The notes below the pieces were generated by a model. It saw only the letters and a program-made list of their open reading frames with translations, searched no databases and was not told the origin of the DNA. A program made the position numbers and the translations under genes. From assembly GCA_025506515.1 (NCBI GenBank), contig CM046442.1:111175991-111239990 (forward strand): DNA of 64,000 nt, given 5' to 3'. The DNA is from Flaveria trinervia. Its lineage: Eukaryota; Streptophyta; Magnoliopsida; Asterales; Asteraceae. Positions within the stretch are counted from its first letter, which is position 1. The number at the start of each line of letters is the position of its first letter. This document shows, piece by piece, positions 1-9,163 of this stretch.

Positions 1-1098
1 CAATTTAGGGCCCCCAGTGCTGATATAGCATCTCCAGCATCCACCCAAGGTGGAACAGAGTCGGTAGGGTTCCATCAGGACTTTGAACCTGATGAGGAGG
101 AGGAGTCTGACAAGGATTTGTTAACTCGAACGGTGGGCAGCAAGGTGGTTGGCACCGAGCGAGGGATTAGGGCGGTTGGTGAATGCCCGGGAGGGTATGG
201 GATACTATGTCTGATCCAACCTACACCCTAGATCAGCCCAGTATCCAAGGGGGAGCATCCACCTCAAGGGGTTCGAGGATGAAACGGATGGCTTAGCCCT
301 ATGGACTGAAGAAGAGGAGGAGGAGGATGACTTTCATCACCACCACCACCACTACCACCATTCCACCCAATACCTCTACCTCCTCACCCACCACCACTAC
401 AGCTCATCCACCACCACCTTCATCTATACCATCCCTATTCTTCACCACTCCACCACCACCTTCATCTATACAACCCCAATCTTCACCACCGCCACCACCA
501 CCACCACTAGCCATCCAGCAGGACCATCATCTTCTCTCTCATTTCCATCTGGATCACCTCTACCTCCCAGTGGGGTAGTGGACAGCTCTTAGCACTAAAC
601 CATAAGGTGCTGAGGCTGTTAGCAGCCGATGACGAGAAGACTGCCAGATTCGTTAGCTAGTAGAGCATACTGCTGCACAATCTCAGCAGGCTCAGCTATT
701 TGAGCAGCAAGCACAACAGTTGGCTGCCCAGAGCTTAGAGATTTCCCAACTTCAAGAGCAACATGTCCATTCAGCAAAAAGGATAGAGGAGTTGGAGGCT
801 ACCAACAAGACCATCATGTTGAGTCTAAAAAGATCAAAGGATGCGCCTCTAAAGATCAAAGAAGGAGATGGAGATGATGGTGATGATAATGACAGTCATG
901 ATGATACTAATGATGGTGATGATTAAGGGGATGATACTCATGCTATTGATGACGTTGATGATTTTTATAATGATGATGAGGATGATACATGTTCTGCGGG
1001 TGCCACGTCTGCAAGTGAGAGGAGGACCAAGAAAGCTCAGGACCATGGTGCCTCTACATCAGCCCCGTCAGCAGAGGAGCACATGATACAAGACAAGA
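1..1098 (+). pseudogene. aORF exon 1, C-terminal part, frameshifted (element A)
   Basis: Degenerate coding sequence for the middle of the family-S extra protein. In order it has an acidic stretch (near 90-115), a Thr/Pro-rich low-complexity stretch (327-520), a Gln-rich coiled-coil-like segment with 'QLQEQHVHSAKRIEELEA' (about 700-810), and an Asp-rich tract built from GAT codons (860-990). The reading frame shifts near 210, 600 and 925. The segment order matches the two minus-strand copies (9164-11168 and 23255-25243), which is the reason for calling it a gene remnant and not random open frame. The biochemical function is unknown. Sirevirus ORFs in this position are often called envelope-like, but no signal peptide or membrane segment is visible here. 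Confidence 0.7.
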
Positions 1099-1247
1099 GT
1101 AATGTGTTGTTGTTTTTATTATTTAAAAAAACATGTGTAACTGAATATTATATCAAACTGATGTATATAATGTTTATATTTTGAGTATTGATGTTTACTG
1201 CTTTGATTGTTGACTAATGGTTGTTGTGTTCTATGTATTAAATCAAG
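1099..1247 (+). other. Putative intron in aORF (element A)
   Basis: A 149-bp AT-rich interval with GT at 1099-1100 and AG at 1246-1247, and a branch-like TGACTAATGG near 1211-1220. Removing it joins 'EEHMIQDK' to 'DPNY...EYDVAPLQ' in phase 1. The other two family-S copies have the same splice positions and phase. Without splicing the frame ends within a few codons. No transcript evidence is available here. Confidence 0.6.
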
Positions 1248-2453
1248 CAGATCCAAATTACTAAAGATATGAATATGATGTTGCTCCCCTCCAACAGATC
1301 AAGACTCAGCTCATGATGATTGTTGATGTGCAGGGAATAGTTAGGAGATCAGTGAATTACACTCTTAAAGAAGGAGAGATAATTCATGATCTCACCGACG
1401 AGCAACTTGCTGAAATGTTTTGACTCAATCCTAATGAGATCGTGAAAGATGCTCCAACAGTCCATGTGGAAAGTGATGACAAGCTCAATGACGTTGATGA
1501 GATCGAGATTGAAGATGTCACGGACCAAATTATCCAGAGTACACTGACATTGAGGGTAATGTCGTTCCCAATCTGGGCGACAATCTTATCAGTCAAACTT
1601 TTGAGACTCTGGATAAAATGGAACAAGAGTCTGACAAGAAAAAAGATAAGGCCCAAGCCTCAGAAGCTGAAGTCAAAATCAAAAAGGCTGAGTGGGCTGC
1701 ATGCTTTGAAGAAATAGGAGCCCAACACAGTGCTTCAACATCAACTGTCTACCCCAAGCTTTACAGAGTGAAGAAACATCAAAAGGTGTCAAGAAAAATC
1801 ATAGCATGGGCGTATTTTGAAGATCTTAATGTTTATGTAGTTAAACATGAGAAAGGGAATGAGTACTTCAGGTTCCACACGACCTGAAGACTCTTCCCGG
1901 ATTTGAGCTTAACTAGTTAGCAAAGTTGAAATTGCTATATGCTGACTAACGCAAAATGTCAGGCTAGTTTGAAGCAGCTTTAAAGAGAGAGTACCACACC
2001 AGATGGGTCAACTTCAAACCTCAGCAGCCAACAAGGTATATCAGACGGTCTGAGGTTGATGCGATAACTAGAAAACCGAAAATCATGCTGAAGTGGAGTC
2101 CTCCACGCACAATGTCTAAGGTCCCTCTACGAGAAATGCCACAGGACTTCACTCCACACTTCAAATGGTGGTAGTATGATTGGAGGACAGGAGAGGCAGT
2201 CATAGTATTGAACAAGAATAGTATAATGAAAACCATCAGGGTGTTTGACCCAAGGTGGCTTACAAACTTGTCTGCTGATGATGTCTATACATTATACAAG
2301 CGGCCACTGTTCTATGACTCTCAAGGTATTGTACAAGCTCTACAATTTCAGAAAGTGATACGACTCTGTTTTGCTTTTAAGATACACACAGGAGTCATAA
2401 AAGAAGAGAAGTACAAGAAGTTTGAGGAACTTATGAAGGATGTAAGACATTAG
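1248..2453 (+). pseudogene. aORF exon 2, degenerate (element A)
   Basis: The C-terminal third of the family-S extra protein. Recognisable blocks are 'VAPLQQIKTQLMMIVD' (about 1270-1330), a Glu/Asp-rich segment (1440-1530), 'KAEWAACFEEI' followed by 'KLYRVKKHQKVSRKI' (1618-1887), and the C-terminal block 'VFDPRWLTNLSADDVYTLYK' through 'EELMKDVRH' and stop (2208-2453). In-frame stops and shifts lie near 1275, 1420, 1530, 1887-1915 and 2172. The same blocks occur in order at 7832-9018 and in the split copy 22373-23111 plus 15532-15992. The stop lies 12 bp upstream of the polypurine tract, so the ORF reaches almost to the LTR. Function unknown. Confidence 0.7.
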
Positions 2454-2465
2454 ATGAAACTAGGT

Positions 2466-2478
2466 CCAAGGGGGAGTT
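2466..2478 (+). promoter_or_regulatory. Polypurine tract (element A)
   Basis: Purine-rich AAGGGGGAG directly upstream of the LTR start TGTAGATAC. This is where plus-strand DNA synthesis is primed in LTR retrotransposons. The identical tract flanks the family-S LTRs at 7807-7819 and 15507-15519. Confidence 0.8.
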
Positions 2479-3214
2479 TGTAGATACATGTGTCCCTAGT
2501 TTCCGAACTTAATGTAATATGTCTTTATTTTCTTACACCTATGTAATTTAACGGGTACTTAATGAAATACAATGTGTGGTTGTGCTTATAATGTTGAATA
2601 TTTCATTGCTTGGTATGTAATAACGCTTATTGAACTAACTATATAGGGTGTGGTTGTTTGAATAAATCTAAGTCAATTAATGATTATGACATGTATTCAA
2701 ACTTAATTATATGAAGTTCTCATGCGATTGGCCCATGCTAATGGACCATATGCATGAACAACTTCATGCTAATGAACCATTCGTATGAATGAACCAGTGA
2801 CTAGATCAGTCGCATGATTGTAACATGAGATTGGCTCAGTCGCATGACTAAACACTCAGTCGTGCGAATGGATCAACCGCATGACTCAATCGCATGACTG
2901 AACCATGCAAATGGTCAAGTCGCACGATTGAGAAACACTAAACTATAAATACCACTTAAATCTTGCAAAAACGAGACACCTTGAATATTTCAATACCTGC
3001 ACGTATCCTAGCTGTCCAGAGACCTCTAGCAACCTGTTCCGACTTCATAGATCGTAGTAGATCAATTGCTAATCGTTCTTAACGTTTAGATTCAATCTTT
3101 AATTGTACCTACGTGCGTTCTCACTGATTGGATCGCTAGTCAAATAGGATTCCGCACTATTTGATTCGGTATACACGTAAATCTGTTAGTATTCGTCCAA
3201 TACCCATCCTAACA
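2479..3214 (+). repeat. Family-S LTR, 3' LTR of element A
   Basis: A 736-bp LTR from TGTAGATACATG to CATCCTAACA. It aligns along its full length with the reverse complements of 7063-7806 and 34438-35166. It has a TATAAAT box at 2944-2950. Upstream of the box (about 2700-2935) is a cluster of short near-palindromic CpG-containing motifs of the form TCAGTCG-NN-CGACTGA. It is followed by gypsy-type LTR sequence, so the element probably inserted into the 5' LTR of the gypsy element. Confidence 0.85.
2944..2950 (+). promoter_or_regulatory. TATA box of family-S LTR
   Basis: TATAAAT directly downstream of the palindrome cluster. It is conserved in the other family-S LTRs at 7329-7335, 15036-15042 and 34704-34710 (minus strand). 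It likely marks the U3/R region. The transcription start is not determined. Confidence 0.55.
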
Positions 3215-3314
3215 CTTTTGTCCTTTTTGACACATTTAGCCCCTCTACTTGGGCTAAATTGTGTTTCTTCCTTTATTCACTTTTATTCGTCTTTTAAAAT
3301 ATCTAGGTGTTACA
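3215..3314 (+). repeat. 3' end of gypsy 5' LTR (remnant)
   Basis: About 100 bp ending in TCTAGGTGTTACA. This terminus is the near-perfect inverse (9 of 10) of TGTGACACCT at 37686, where the gypsy 3' LTR seems to begin. I infer it is the tail of the 5' LTR, interrupted by element A at 3214. No primer-binding site follows, because foreign copia sequence starts immediately. Confidence 0.45.
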
Positions 3315-4231
3315 CAAAGGTGGTGTGGAAGACAAAGAAAGACCATGTGCCTGAAATTTCTTCATCAACATTAGCAAATGATCCTTCAAATATGACAATA
3401 GAATCATTTACTATTACATTGTCTTCAACTTCTTTTGACGAGCCCAAGACCAATAAGGATTGGGTTTCCAATATACCTAACCATCTCTTTTGTGTACGAA
3501 CGAATCAAGAGAAACATGAATGTATGGATCATTGACAGTGGCTATTCCAGGCACATGACAACAATGGGTCACTACTTGAAATTTTGAGAAAATTGACGGT
3601 GGGCCAGTTGCTTTTGGAGGAGATGCTCGAGGTTACATCACAAGAAAGGCAAGGTCACAATTGGTAAGCTCAACATTGAGAAGGTAAACTTTGTCAAGGA
3701 GCTTGGATACATCTACAGAGTGTATCTCAATTTTGTGATAAGAGTCATAACATGCTCTTTACTGAGCATGAGTGCATTATTCTCAGGCCTGGGGTGGTCA
3801 TTTCTCATGAGCATATCCTGCTCAGACCCCAGGAAATGGCACGTGTACAAGATGGACTTGCAAGAAACATCTCCCTCAGGATAAGTTTCATGCTTTAATC
3901 TAAAGCCGATAGTAACGAGTCTTTCCTATGGCATAAAAGAATGTGCCATGTAAACTTTAAAAACATGAATAAGTTGATTAAGAGTGATTTGGTAACTTGA
4001 ATGCCAAAGAAAGAGTTTACAAGTGATGACCACTGTGTTACATGCCTCAAAGGGAAGCAACACAAGGTATCTCATAAGCCAAAGGAAAAAATTCCATCAC
4101 TACTCCCCTACCCATATTACATATAAATCTCTTTGGCCCCACCAATTTAATGAATCTAGGAAGGACCTCATATTGTTTGGTGATCACTGATGACTTTACA
4201 AGGTTCACTTGGGTCTTCTCGACGAGACTCA
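3315..4231 (+). pseudogene. pol: Truncated copia pol scrap (protease to early integrase)
   Basis: A degenerate copia fragment. It reads 'VVWKTKKDHVPE' (near 3320), then the protease-like 'WIIDSGYSRHMTTMGH' (about 3523-3570), a GAG-pre-integrase segment 'LWHKRMCHVNFKNMNKLI' (about 3930-3985) with a 'CVTCLKGKQHK' pair of cysteines (about 4035-4065), and the start of the integrase core 'LVITDDFTRFTWVF' (about 4175-4220). Several frameshifts and stops break it. It has no LTRs of its own. It lies between the gypsy LTR remnant and the gypsy leader, so it is a fragment pasted in, not a complete insertion. Confidence 0.75.
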
Positions 4232-4239
4232 CCTAATAC

Positions 4240-4779
4240 CCATTATTCGGATTGGTTACCAGGTTTGATCGCCCGAAGGATTAGAGAAGAGAACATACCC
4301 TACCCTCCTACCCCCTTCACACCTTCTTGTACTCCTATCATACCATATATTCATCACCCATCTCAATAGTCATTCGCCGCCTTTGTAGCTGCGATGAAAC
4401 GTGAGATACACAATATGCATGAGACAGCCTGAAAGATTAGAAACCTATCAGAGGATCAGGCTCGAACACATAGACGCTTAGAGCTTCAAAAAGAAAACCT
4501 TAAATCCACTAACAAGTGCCATAATAGACTCGTTAAGGAATTTAAATAGGTGGTGGCCCATGATAACACTTTGGAGGTTAGAGCCATGGAATCTAAGCAA
4601 TAGCATGTTCAAGCAGCAGTGAGGATTGCGGAACTAGAGGCACATGTCAAAGCACTTGTTGCACAACAAGAAGAAGAGGAGCTTGAAGAGGACCCTGAGG
4701 AAGACCCCGAAGAGGTTCGAGGAGATGACGAAGAAGATGCAATATCAGTTATCTCCTCAGTTGGTGATAACATTTAAGC
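4240..4779 (+). pseudogene. Degenerate coiled-coil/acidic ORF upstream of gypsy gag
   Basis: A stop-interrupted frame upstream of gag. A Pro/Thr-rich stretch (about 4300-4365) is followed by a heptad-like charged segment 'ARTHRRLELQKENLKS' (about 4450-4505). A run of Glu/Asp with 'EEDPEEDPEEVRGDDEEDA' follows at about 4680-4740, ending in 'ISVISSVGDNI' and a stop. Single in-frame stops interrupt it near 4368, 4431, 4548 and 4602. I do not recognise a catalytic domain. It may be an extra ORF in the leader of this gypsy lineage or a captured gene fragment. The next 240 bp to the gag start hold nothing I can name. Confidence 0.45.
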
Positions 4780-5020
4780 ATTTCATTTTATTTCCTTAAC
4801 TTAGATGGGAAGGCTTGTTCCCATCCAACTGATATATTTTGAATTTTGATTGTTTGATTTGAATACATTGTACCTCTTACAATTTATTTCTATCAAAGAT
4901 TATTATTTGATTATTGACTGTTGTGGTTTTGTTAAATGCATGATTGTTTACATTGTACATTATGATGATTATATAGTATATATATTTTCTCATGTTTGTG
5001 TATTGTGAATGTGAAGAATC

Positions 5021-6235
5021 ATGTCTGGAAGAAGAGCTGGACGTCCGAGAGGAAGAGGTAACGTTAACATGACCCAGGCTGAGTTGGATGCTATCATCAA
5101 TGAGCGTGTTGCTGATGCACTTGTGGCATATGAACAGACCCATAATCAAAACCAGAACAATCAGAACCAAAATCAAGGAGGTAACCTCGAGTTTATTGGA
5201 CCCATAGGTCCTTATCTATGATAATTTATTATCAAAATCCTAAATTCTCAAACATTGGTATGATCTTTTGATTCAGGTCAAGTAGTTTGTACATTCAAGA
5301 TGTTTATGAACTGTAAGCCTCATTCATTCAGTGGTTTTGAGGGTGCTGTTACATTACTTCGATGGTTGGAGAAACTTGAGTTGGTTTTCACCATGTGCAA
5401 TTGTCCTATTGGAAACAGTGTCAAGTATGCATCTGGCACGTTAGATGGACCAACATTAACTTGGTGGAACTCACAAGTCCAAACATTAGGACTTAAGGCT
5501 GCTAATAATATACCATGGGAGGACTTCAAGATCTTAATGAAAGAAGAGTACTGTCCCAGAAATGAAGTCCAGAAGTTGAGGGAGAGTTTTAGAATTTTAA
5601 GATGGTTGGATTCGATATTGAGGAATATATGACTCGTTCGCATGAGTTGGCTGCTTTATGTTCTCAAATGGTAACCCCGGCTTACAAACGAATAGAGAAG
5701 TATATTGATGGTTTAGCTCCTCAGATTCAAGCTAGTGTCATAGCTACTGATCCTATTACTATTCAGGAAGCTATCTGGCTAGCTCATAAGCTCACTGATC
5801 ACGTAGTGGCCCAGGGCACTCTACCTAAACGTGGCACTACATATGGTTCATCTGACTATAAAAGAAAATGGGATAGCACCACCAGCAAGTCCTCAAACTC
5901 CAACAACACTCAACAAAAACAAGTCAAAAAGTTTCATTCCTCCGAAAGCTCCATAAATAATAATCACAACAACAATAACAACAATGGTCAACGATCGAGT
6001 AACTACGCAGGCAAGTACCCAAAGTGCAATAAATGCAATTTTCATCATCATGGCCAGTGTGATCTTTTTTGTTGTCAAAGGTGTGGAAGGATGGGCCATG
6101 ATGCTAAAGACTGCAAGGGTGAACTGATGACTAAACAACAATCTCTGCAACAATGACAAGGCGAAACAACCAGGGGTTGTTTCGAATGTGGCAAAGAGGG
6201 TCATTACAGGAAAGATTGCCCACAACTGAAGAATT
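5021..6235 (+). pseudogene. gag: Gypsy gag, frameshifted, with possible intron
   Basis: The structural capsid polyprotein of the gypsy element. The start at 5021 is chosen because 'MSGRRAGRPRGRGN' is the usual basic gag N-terminus in this lineage. After a putative intron (5181-5276) the core continues with 'CKPHSFSG', 'WWNSQVQTLG' and 'EEYCPRNEVQKL' (5300-5600). A frameshift near 5600 leads into 'DIEEYMTRSHELAALC' (5615-5665). Two CCHC zinc knuckles follow: CQRCGRMGHDAKDC (about 6075-6115) and, after an in-frame TGA at 6154, CFECGKEGHYRKDC (about 6180-6222). Between them lies an Asn-rich linker. It binds the genomic RNA in the virus-like particle. The frame breaks indicate an inactive copy. 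Confidence 0.85.
5181..5276 (+). other. Putative intron in gypsy gag
   Basis: A 96-bp interval with GTAACC donor and TTGATTCAG acceptor. Removing it joins 'NQNQGG' to 'QVVCTFKMFMNCKPH' in phase 1, which matches the normal continuous gag of related elements. Unspliced, the frame stops at 5219-5223. An insertion with fortuitous splice-like ends is the alternative. Confidence 0.45.
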
Positions 6236-6296
6236 GAAACAAGGGCAATAATGGAAAGAACAACTATGGGAATGGCGCTAAGGTGGTCGAGCTTTC

Positions 6297-7062
6297 GTGA
6301 TTGGGTCTGGCAAGGCAAGGAATGATCAAAACGTGGTTACCGGTACGTTTCCTTTGAATGACTGTTTTGCTTCTGTATTGTTTGATACCGGTGCTGATAA
6401 AAGTTTTATCTCTGCCAAGTTTAGCAAACTTCTAGATGTAACTTTAACTGAAATGGAACCTAGTTACACTGTAGAACTAGCTAATGGTAAATTGATCGAG
6501 GCAAATTATATTCTTAAAGGATGTAAGTTGGAACTATTGGGACACAAATTAGATATAGACCTCATGCCTATTACACTTGGTAGCTTTGATGTGGTTGTTG
6601 GCATGGATTGGATATCTACGAACCAAGCTAAGATTATCTATCATGAAAAGGTCGTTCGTGTAGAACTTCTTAGTGGTGAAATCTTATCGGTTCAGGGTAA
6701 GAAAAGTGGTGTAGTCTCTTGCATCATTTCATACATGAAGGTCCAGAAATGCTTTCGTAAAGGCCATACCGCTATTTTAGCTATGATCATAGAAAAGACA
6801 ATCGAAGAAAAGAAGATCGAGGATATCCCTATTGTTTGTGACTTTCCTAAGATTTTCCCTGAAGACTTACCTGGTCTTGCACCGCAACGTCAGGTCGAGT
6901 TCCAGATTGATTTGATGCCCGGAGCCGCACCTATTGCGAGACCACCATAAAGATTAGCTCTGAATGAACCGCAAGAACTATTCACTCAATTACAAGAACT
7001 CTTGGATAAGGGTTTATCAGACCTAGCTCATCACCATCGGGAGCCCCAGTCCTATTTGTTAA
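6297..7062 (+). pseudogene. pol: Gypsy aspartic protease and start of RT, cut by insertion
   Basis: The retropepsin-like protease shows the catalytic 'LFDTGADKSFIS' (about 6378-6413) and the second-loop 'VVVGMDWI' (about 6594-6617). It would process Gag-Pol in the particle. The connecting segment 'FPEDLPGL' and 'VEFQIDLMPGAAPIARPP' (about 6850-6948) is the standard gypsy lead-in to RT. A stop follows at 6948-6950, then 'ALNEPQELFTQLQELLDKG' in another register and 'GAPVLFV' up to 7062. There the family-S element interrupts the gene; RT resumes at 35167. Confidence 0.88.
7058..7062. repeat. Target-site duplication, left copy (GTTAA)
   Basis: Five bases directly before the LTR start at 7063. 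The partner is ATTAA at 35167-35171, one mismatch. Merging the two restores the gypsy codons Val-Lys across the junction. Confidence 0.75.
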
Positions 7063-7806
7063 TGTTATGGATCATGTACTCGACGAATACTAACAAATTT
7101 ACGCGTATACCAAATCAAATAGTGCGGATTCCTATTTGATTGGCGATCCAATAAGTGAGAACACACGTAGAATCAATTAAAGATTGAATCTAAACGTTAA
7201 GAATGATTAGCAATCGATCTACTACAATCTTTGAAGTTGGAACAGGTTACTAGAGGTCTCTGGACGGCTAGGGTACGTCTGGGTATGTAGATATTCAAAG
7301 TGTCTTGTTTTTCCATGAACTAAGTGGTATTTATAGGTTGAGGTTTCTTAATCGTGCGACTGAACCATTTTCATGGTTCAGTCGTGCGATTGAGTCATGC
7401 GGTTGATCCATTCGCACGACTGAGTGTTCACTTGGGCGACTGAGTCAATCTCATGTTTCAATCATGCGACTGATCTAGTCTCCTGGTTCATTCGTACGAC
7501 TGGTTCATTTGCATGAAGTTGTTCATGCGTATGGTCCATTAGCATGGGCCAATCGCATGAGAACTTCACATGATTAAGTATGAATATGTTTCATAGTCAT
7601 TAATTGATTTAGATAGTATTCAAACAACCACAACCTATATAGTCAAGTCGATAAGCATTATTACATATCAACCAATGAAATATTCAATATTAAGCACAAC
7701 CACATATTGTATTTCATTAAGTACCCATACAATTACAATTACATAAGTGTAAGACAATACAAAGATATTACATTAAGATTAGAAACTAGGGACACATTTA
7801 TCTACA
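7063..7806 (-). repeat. Family-S LTR, 3' LTR of element 1
   Basis: A 744-bp LTR; on the plus strand it runs from TGTTATGGATC to TTATCTACA. It is bounded on the right by the polypurine tract and on the left by interrupted gypsy coding sequence. It has a TATA box on the minus strand (7329-7335) and a palindrome cluster at about 7365-7510. It pairs with 34438-35166. Confidence 0.9.
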
Positions 7807-7819
7807 AACTCCCCCTTGG
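7807..7819 (-). promoter_or_regulatory. Polypurine tract (element 1)
   Basis: Plus-strand AACTCCCCCTTGG, read as CCAAGGGGGAGTT on the element strand, immediately adjoining the LTR start. Confidence 0.8.
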
Positions 7820-7831
7820 ACCTAGTTTCGT

Positions 7832-9018
7832 CTAATGTCTTACATCCTTCATAAGTTCCTCAAACTTCTTGTACTTCTCTTCTTTAGTGACTCCGGCGTG
7901 TATCTCAAAACCAAAATAGAGTCTTATAACGTTCTGAAATATAGAGCTTGTACAATATCTTTAGGGTCATAGAATAATGGCCACTTGTATAATATATAAA
8001 CATCATTTGCAGACAAGTTTGTAAGCCACATAGGGTCAAACACTTTGATGGTTTCCATAACACCATCCTTATTCAAAACTATGACTGCCGCTCCTGTCCT
8101 CCAATCATAGTACCACCGTTTGAAGTGCGGAGTGAAGTCCTGTGGCATCTCCGTAGAGGGATCTTTGACATTATGCGCGGAGGACTCCACTTCAGCACTA
8201 TTTTCGGTTTTCCAGTTATGGGATCAACCTCAGACCGTCTGAGATACCTCATTGGCTGTTGAGGTTTGAATTGACGTATCTGGTGTGGTACTCTCTTTTA
8301 AGAGCAGTCTCAAACCAGCCTAACATTTTTCTTGGGTCAGCTTATAGCAGTTTTATCTTTGCTAACTGGTTTAGCTCAAATCTAGGAAGAGTTTTCAGGT
8401 CATGAGGGAACCTGAAATACTCAATCCCTTTCTCACGTTTAACTTCATAAACATTGAGATCTTCAAAATACGCCCATGCTATGATTTTGCCCGACACCTT
8501 TTGATGTTTCTTTACTTTGTATAGCTTGGTGTAGGCAGTTGACGTTGAAGCATCGCGTTGGGCTCTTATTTCATCAAAGCATGCAGCCCACTCAGCCTTT
8601 CTGATATTAACTTCAGCTTTTGAGGCTTGGGCTGTGTCTTGTTTCTTGTCTAACTCTTCTTCCATTCTATCCAGAGTCTCAAAAGTTTCACTGACAAGGT
8701 TGTCTCCCAGATTAGGAACGCCATTACCTTCAATGTTAGTGTACTTTGGATAGTGTTGGTCTATGACATCTTCTATATCGATCTCATCAGCATCGTTGAC
8801 CTCGTCGTCACTTTCCACTTGGACTGTTGGAGCGTCTTACACAATCTTATCCGGATTAAGTTGCTCGTCTGTGAGATCATGAATTATCTCTCCTTCTTTA
8901 GGAGTGTAATTCACTGATCACCTGACTATACCCTACAGATCAACAATCATCGTGAGCTGAGTCTTGATATGTTGGAGGGGAGCAACATCATATTCATCTC
9001 TCTGGAAGTTCGGATCTT
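7832..9018 (-). pseudogene. aORF exon 2 (element 1)
   Basis: The C-terminal part of the family-S extra protein. From the acceptor at 9018 it reads 'DPNFQRDEYDVAPLQ' and then a Glu/Asp-rich region. The longest intact stretch (8342-8818) contains 'VESDDEVNDADEIDIEDV', 'KAEWAACFDEIRAQRD' and 'KLYKVKKHQKVSGKIIAWAYFEDL'. The C-terminal block 'VFDPMWLTNLSANDVYILYK' lies at 7950-8060. Stops occur near 8935, 8925, 8838 and 8340, and shifts occur around 7920-8275. Conservation with the other two copies is strong in this half. No known catalytic motif is visible. The high charge and Glu/Asp clusters suggest a soluble, probably multimeric protein; this is inference. Confidence 0.75.
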
Positions 9019-9163
9019 CTTGATTTAAAAACATGTAACATATGAACCATTAGTCAACAATCAAAGCACTAAACATCAACATTAAATATAAACATTCATT
9101 ACATTAATTTGATACAAGGTTCAAATACATATGATTTAAATAACATAAACAACTAAGTATTAC
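9019..9163 (-). other. Putative intron in aORF (element 1)
   Basis: A 145-bp AT-rich interval. On the minus strand it begins GTAATAC and ends AAATCAAG, with TTGACTAATGG as a candidate branch site. Splicing joins 'HMIQDK' to 'DPNFQRDEYDVA' in phase 1, as in the copies at 1099-1247 and 23112-23254. Read-through ends at a stop four codons into the intron. Confidence 0.65.

Larger units (their letters stand above)
1..3214 (+). mobile_element. Sirevirus-like copia element A (family S), 3' portion
   Basis: The 3' end of a plus-strand Ty1/copia-class LTR retrotransposon. In order it shows the C-terminal part of an extra ORF downstream of pol (aORF), a polypurine tract and a complete LTR. The rest lies upstream of the window. 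It belongs to the same family as the minus-strand copies at 7063-35166, because the aORF, the tract and the LTR can all be aligned by eye. An extra ORF after pol is a known feature of the Sirevirus (SIRE/Maximus) lineage. The aORF is broken by frameshifts and stops, so the copy is dead as a coding unit. Confidence 0.85.
3215..7062 (+). mobile_element. Ty3/gypsy (Tekay/Del-like) element, 5' half
   Basis: The left half of a plus-strand gypsy element: LTR tail, inserted copia scrap, upstream ORF remnant, gag with two zinc knuckles, aspartic protease and the beginning of RT. The coding sequence stops at 7062 in the codons for 'GAPVLFV' and resumes at 35167 with 'KKNDGTFRMCIDY'. The usual gypsy RT block is therefore cut exactly by the 7063-35166 insertion. 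The lineage is inferred from the gag and from the chromodomain-like C-terminus in the other half. Confidence 0.85.

Noticed and set aside
868..1086. Met/Ile/Val-rich frames overlapping the GAT repeats (also 9176-9413)
   Set aside because: Shifted or antisense readings of the poly-Asp tract of the aORF.
3161..3535. A 124-codon frame starting in the family-S LTR
   Set aside because: It crosses the LTR end at 3214, the gypsy LTR remnant and the copia scrap, so it is a chance fusion. Only its C-terminal part is real copia sequence.
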